DNA from: CAWBJP01 sp044867425
Lineage (GTDB): Bacteria > Actinomycetota > Acidimicrobiia > IMCC26256 > BP-133
Assembly (NCBI GenBank): GCA_044867425.1
Contig: JBIOUX010000075.1
Location: forward strand, 1 to 64,000
Direction of reading: 5' to 3'
Length of the DNA: 64,000 nucleotides
The notes below the pieces were generated by a model that saw only the letters and a program-made list of their open reading frames with translations, ran no database searches and was not told the DNA's origin. A program made the translations under genes and the position numbers. Of this stretch, positions 61,594 to 64,000 are shown one piece after another; position 1 is the stretch's first letter; each line of letters starts with the position of its first letter.

Positions 61594-62337
61594 TCAGCTC
61601 CAGTCCCCGGCCAGGCGCCGAGCGGCGGTATGGGCGGCGGCGGCCGGGCAGGCCCAGTAGTGGTGATCGGTGGCACCCCACAGGGCGGCGATGCAGTCGC
61701 CCCCGGCTTCCAGGGCATCCGCCGGGGTGGACATGCCGAAGGGCCGGTAGTCGGCGAGCAGGGTGGGAAAGCGGTTCCTGGTGTACTGCCAGCCGTGGGC
61801 CAGCTCGTGGAGCACCACGTAGCGCAGCCGGGCCGGGTTGCCGAAGGCGGTGGGGCCGATCCACACCGTGCGCTGGTCTGACTGGTAGACGCCCCAGTGG
61901 CAGCAGTCGTCGGGATAGAACCCGACCGTGAGCCGCACCCCGGCGGCCCGCCAGTCCCATCCGCTGCTGTCGGCAATCGCCTCGATCTGCTCCTGGCGGG
62001 AGGGCACCGCCACCGCCGCCGCCACCCGAATGGCCGGGACGGTTGTGGTCGTGGTGGGCGCCGGAGTCGGGGGCGGAGCCGGAGCCGTGGTGGTCGTCGT
62101 AGCTGGCGGGGGCTCGGTGGTGGTCGTGGTCGGCGCCGGTTCGGACGTCGGGGGGGTCGCATTGTCGGCTTCGAGGGACTGGGCCGGGCTCAGCACCTCG
62201 GTATCCGGGGCGGGCGTGACCGCCGCACCGCTGCCGTGAGCCGACACCCCGGCGAAGCCGACGGCAGCGGCGACCATGACCCAGCCCGTGAGCACTCTGT
62301 GGCGCGCCGAACCGGCGTTGCGAACCTTCCCCAGCAT
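61594..62337 (-). CDS. Secreted HExxH metallopeptidase-like protein with a Thr/Pro linker
   Basis: 247 aa. An N-terminal signal or anchor helix (residues 14-34) is followed by a Thr/Pro-rich, probably glycosylated linker (60-100) and a small zinc-peptidase-like domain with the motif HELAH at 177-181. A Cys pair (CCHWG) and a later CIAALWGATDHHYWAC may form disulfides. It probably acts at the cell surface. ATG 62337; no partner genes are evident. Confidence 0.75.
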   Translation of the reverse strand: MLGKVRNAGSARHRVLTGWVMVAAAVGFAGVSAHGSGAAVTPAPDTEVLSPAQSLEADNATPPTSEPAPTTTTTEPPPATTTTTAPAPPPTPAPTTTTTVPAIRVAAAVAVPSRQEQIEAIADSSGWDWRAAGVRLTVGFYPDDCCHWGVYQSDQRTVWIGPTAFGNPARLRYVVLHELAHGWQYTRNRFPTLLADYRPFGMSTPADALEAGGDCIAALWGATDHHYWACPAAAAHTAARRLAGDWS

Positions 62338-62453
62338 GATTCCTCCGATGCCCCAAGCACCATCGGCCTTCCGCCCCTACCCAGCCGGGCGGAATGGGAT
62401 GTATGGGTTACATCGGCGCGTACGGCCCCACGGTTGAGGCGCGGTTGGAAGAA

Positions 62454-62612
62454 TCAGGAACGGCGCTCCCACACCGACACCGTGTTCCCGTCCTTCACGA
62501 AGACGTGGGCCAGGCGCCAGCCGTCGTCCCACCGGTGATTGCAGGCGTCGGCGTACTGCCCGACGCTGAGGTCGGCCTTGTTCACCGTCACGTCGTAGTG
62601 CTGCTCAGCCAT
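62454..62612 (-). CDS. DUF4177-like small protein
   Basis: 52 aa: a short alpha/beta unit with VTVNKADLSVGQYAD, a central WDDGWRLAHVFVKDG hairpin and a WERR end, matching the layout of small DUF4177 proteins. ATG 62612 has a GGAGGGAG Shine-Dalgarno. Function is unknown. Confidence 0.6.
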   Translation of the reverse strand: MAEQHYDVTVNKADLSVGQYADACNHRWDDGWRLAHVFVKDGNTVSVWERRS

Positions 62613-62673
62613 CACGTGTCTCCCTCCGTACCCGCCGGGCGGCGCGAATGGTGCCAGCTGGTTCGCTGGAGAC

Positions 62674-62687
62674 TGTTGTCTACAACA
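62674..62687. promoter_or_regulatory. GntR-type operator-like palindrome
   Basis: TGTTGT-CT-ACAACA, a perfect 6+6 inverted repeat resembling GntR/FadR-family sites, upstream of the small exported-protein remnant. Confidence 0.45.
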
Positions 62688-62788
62688 CGCGGAAAGCGTG
62701 GTGGCGGCCACGGATCGGGGGGTCACGGCAGTTCAGGCTCTCGCCACCAGGGGGGCAGGGTGCCGCCCGGAAAGAAGGAGAGCGCCAC
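62688..62788 (+). other. GC-rich leader able to form long-range stems
   Basis: The leader between the palindrome and the small ORF contains a short ACGC-GGAAA-GCGT hairpin and a pairing of GGTGGCG near 62699 with CGCCACC about 45 nt later, then a GGGGCAGGGTGCCGCCC stem and an AGAAGGAG. It could be a structured 5' leader. It matches no riboswitch consensus I can recall. Confidence 0.25.
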
Positions 62789-63037
62789 ACGTCGACTTCC
62801 ACGAACCCGAACAAGGCGGGTTCCATCGTCCGCCGCTTCGGTGTCGCCGTCGCCCTGTCCACGGCCGGCATCCTCATGACGGGCGCTGGCGCCCAGGCCG
62901 CCAGCCCCTCCCGGCCGTTCGAGCGGGTCCCGAGCTACGCCCCCGACCGCTTTTCCTGCTACATGAACGCCTCCGAGGGCAGACCCGCGTCCGTCAGAGT
63001 GCCTTGCGGGCGAGGCCTTGAGGGTCGTGCACCTTGA
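62789..63037 (+). pseudogene. Small exported-protein gene with an ACG in place of the start codon
   Basis: An AGAAGGAG Shine-Dalgarno sits 8 nt before ACG 62789 in a frame that encodes a convincing Sec signal (VRRFGVAVALSTAGILMTGAGAQA). A short mature stretch with two Cys residues follows, and the frame runs into the 3' end of the crp-like gene and stops at 63037. The lack of ATG/GTG/TTG and the overlap suggest a truncated, dead gene; rare ACG initiation is the alternative. Confidence 0.45.
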
Positions 63038-63646
63038 CCTGTCCCCGCCCGACGACCAGCAGGCCGGCTTCCTGGGCCTTCTTCAGCACGCGGTTCACGG
63101 TCGGCCGCGTGGTCCCGGCCAGGCTGGCGAGATCCTCTTGGGTGAGCGACACGACGGTGCCGGCCCCCTTGGGGTCGTAGACCCGAAGCACGTCCAGCAG
63201 GCGGCGGAGGACCCGCCGTTCGGCAGGAACGAACAAGGCGTCGAGCAACTGCTGGGTGAGGCAGCGGATCTGGGTCGCCATCACCTCAGTGACGAACAGC
63301 TCCACCGAGGGTTGGGCACGGCGGAGATCCAGGAACACGTCCCGGGTGATGGCGCGCGTCTCCACCGGCTCCAGCGCCACGACTGAGGCCGTGCGCCTTT
63401 CGCCGGGCAGGAACAGCGCCAGTTCGCCGAAGAAGTCCCCGGGCCCGAGGATGGTCAGGGTGGCCACGTCGCCGAGCGGAGTGGCGACCCGGATCGCCAC
63501 CCTGCCCTTGGCCATGAGGTGCATGGTGTCCCGGGGTCACCCTCGTGGAAGATCACCTCGTTGCGGCGGAAACGACGTCGGATACACCGGTCGAGAAAGC
63601 ACTTCCGATCTTCCTCGCGCAGCCCCGCCAGCACGGGCCATTCCAT
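62994..63646 (-). pseudogene. Crp/Fnr-family regulator disrupted by a frameshift
   Basis: Two frames join into one Crp-type protein. The first starts at ATG 63646 (MEWPVLAGLREEDRKCFLDR) and runs to HEGDPG. The second begins with a one-base shift near 63530, within a G/C run, and continues HLMAKGRVAIRV, GDFFGELALFLPGERRT (phosphate-binding cassette), a long dimer helix and an HTH (EDLASLAGTTRPTVNRVL). Restoring one G gives a complete regulator of about 218 aa. It may be a true null allele or an assembly error. Confidence 0.8.
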
Positions 63647-63754
63647 CCCGGGCAGTGTGCCTCCCGGAGCACGAACTCCGCTACTGGTGGGGTTCGCCCG
63701 GTTGCAGGTCCTCGCCTTCGCCGGACACCCCGCCGGATGGACCATCATTGGGGT

Positions 63755-64000
63755 GTGGGCCTGTACGACCCCAAGTACGAACATGACGGCTGCGGCGTGG
63801 CGCTGGTCGCCCGCCTGGACGGCGTCGCCTCGCACGAGACGATCCGGCGCGGCCTGACGTCGCTCCGGTGCATGGAGCACCGGGGAGCCGAGGGGGCGGA
63901 CGCCGACACCGGTGACGGGGCGGGCATCCTCCTCCAGCTCCCCGACCGCTTCTTCCGGGCCACGGCCACCTTCGAACTGCCCGAGCCCGGTCGCTACGCC
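63755..64000 (+). CDS. gltB: Glutamate synthase large subunit, N-terminal part (runs off the window)
   Basis: 82 residues are present. The class II amidotransferase start is LYDPKYEHDGCGVALVA, with the predicted nucleophile Cys13 released by propeptide cleavage, then EHRGAEGADADTGDGAGIL, diagnostic of glutamate synthase alpha/large chains. It supplies glutamate from glutamine and 2-oxoglutarate. GTG 63755 is 7 nt after a CATCAT hexamer, so it is probably leaderless. It is divergent from the broken crp gene; the remaining >1,400 residues lie beyond the window. Confidence 0.93.
   Translation, partial: MGLYDPKYEHDGCGVALVARLDGVASHETIRRGLTSLRCMEHRGAEGADADTGDGAGILLQLPDRFFRATATFELPEPGRYA

Noticed and set aside
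62040..62160. Simple repeat-like stretch of Thr/Pro codons
   Set aside because: It is the coding sequence of the Thr/Pro linker of the HExxH protein, not a CRISPR or satellite array.
62688..62788. c-di-AMP (ydaO) or c-di-GMP riboswitch in the leader before the secreted-protein remnant
   Set aside because: The stems form, but the conserved core bases of either class are not recognisable; left as an unassigned structured leader.

Overview
The window is a GC-rich actinobacterial chromosome segment, probably Acidimicrobiia or a close relative. This is an inference from base composition, frequent GTG and TTG starts, Tat signals, an F420-type oxidoreductase remnant, a DUF222/13E12-type HNH gene with a mycobacterial-style LexA box, and many starts that sit 6-8 nt after a TAnnnT -10 hexamer, as in leaderless mRNAs. 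There are no rRNA genes, CRISPR arrays, insertion sequences or phage modules. The few decayed genes and the many single-gene units suggest an accessory, mosaic region.

Layout. 0-8.8 kb: metabolic and hypothetical singletons (enoyl-CoA hydratase behind a truncated LLM oxidoreductase, beta-carbonic anhydrase, short DinB, pentapeptide protein, HIT protein, Rieske-domain protein, a TetR with two HTH domains, DUF72). 8.9-18.3 kb: a phenylalanine/histidine ammonia-lyase-family enzyme coupled to a tiny lipoprotein, an SOS-boxed HNH gene, a Tat-type amidohydrolase, a secreted protein, a cupredoxin and an atypical tRNA gene. 18.5-25.6 kb: TatA-like protein, a DedA-like membrane protein with a truncated ABC ATPase and a P450, DoxX, SDR, a MerR/thioredoxin/MerB organomercurial module and a VapBC-type pair. 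25.7-32 kb: NagB/PGL-like enzyme, GAF protein, hydrolase plus FAD monooxygenase, a bacterial Leg1-like protein behind a 42-aa membrane peptide, and PhzF.

Two gene clusters stand out. (1) 32.1-37.5 kb (+): a CRP-like site precedes an operon of an alpha/beta-hydrolase (Cys nucleophile) fused to a muconate/mandelate-type enolase, a GH3 acyl-amido synthetase, a cyclic-nucleotide-binding protein and an NAD-dependent epimerase/dehydrogenase. It resembles a pathway that makes, edits or breaks acyl-amino-acid conjugates. (2) 56.2-44.7 kb (-): a 53-aa ORF, two coupled paralogous adenylate-cyclase/AAA/TPR proteins, a family-1-like encapsulin shell protein, a DUF3237 protein and a fusion of an FAD-dependent desaturase-like domain with a polyprenyl diphosphate synthase. 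This looks like an encapsulin nanocompartment locus with isoprenoid-type candidate cargo. I know of no described system with this make-up. A complete branched-chain amino-acid/amide-type ABC transporter (44.6-39.5 kb) follows, behind a perfect 16-bp palindrome.

The right end carries an MBL-fold hydrolase, a GGDEF-EAL protein, a 5'-truncated TetR next to a DJ-1/PfpI gene, a secreted HExxH protein, a frameshifted Crp-family regulator and the start of gltB. The cyclases, cNMP-binding protein, CRP-like site and broken crp suggest cAMP signalling connects parts of this region; that link is inference.
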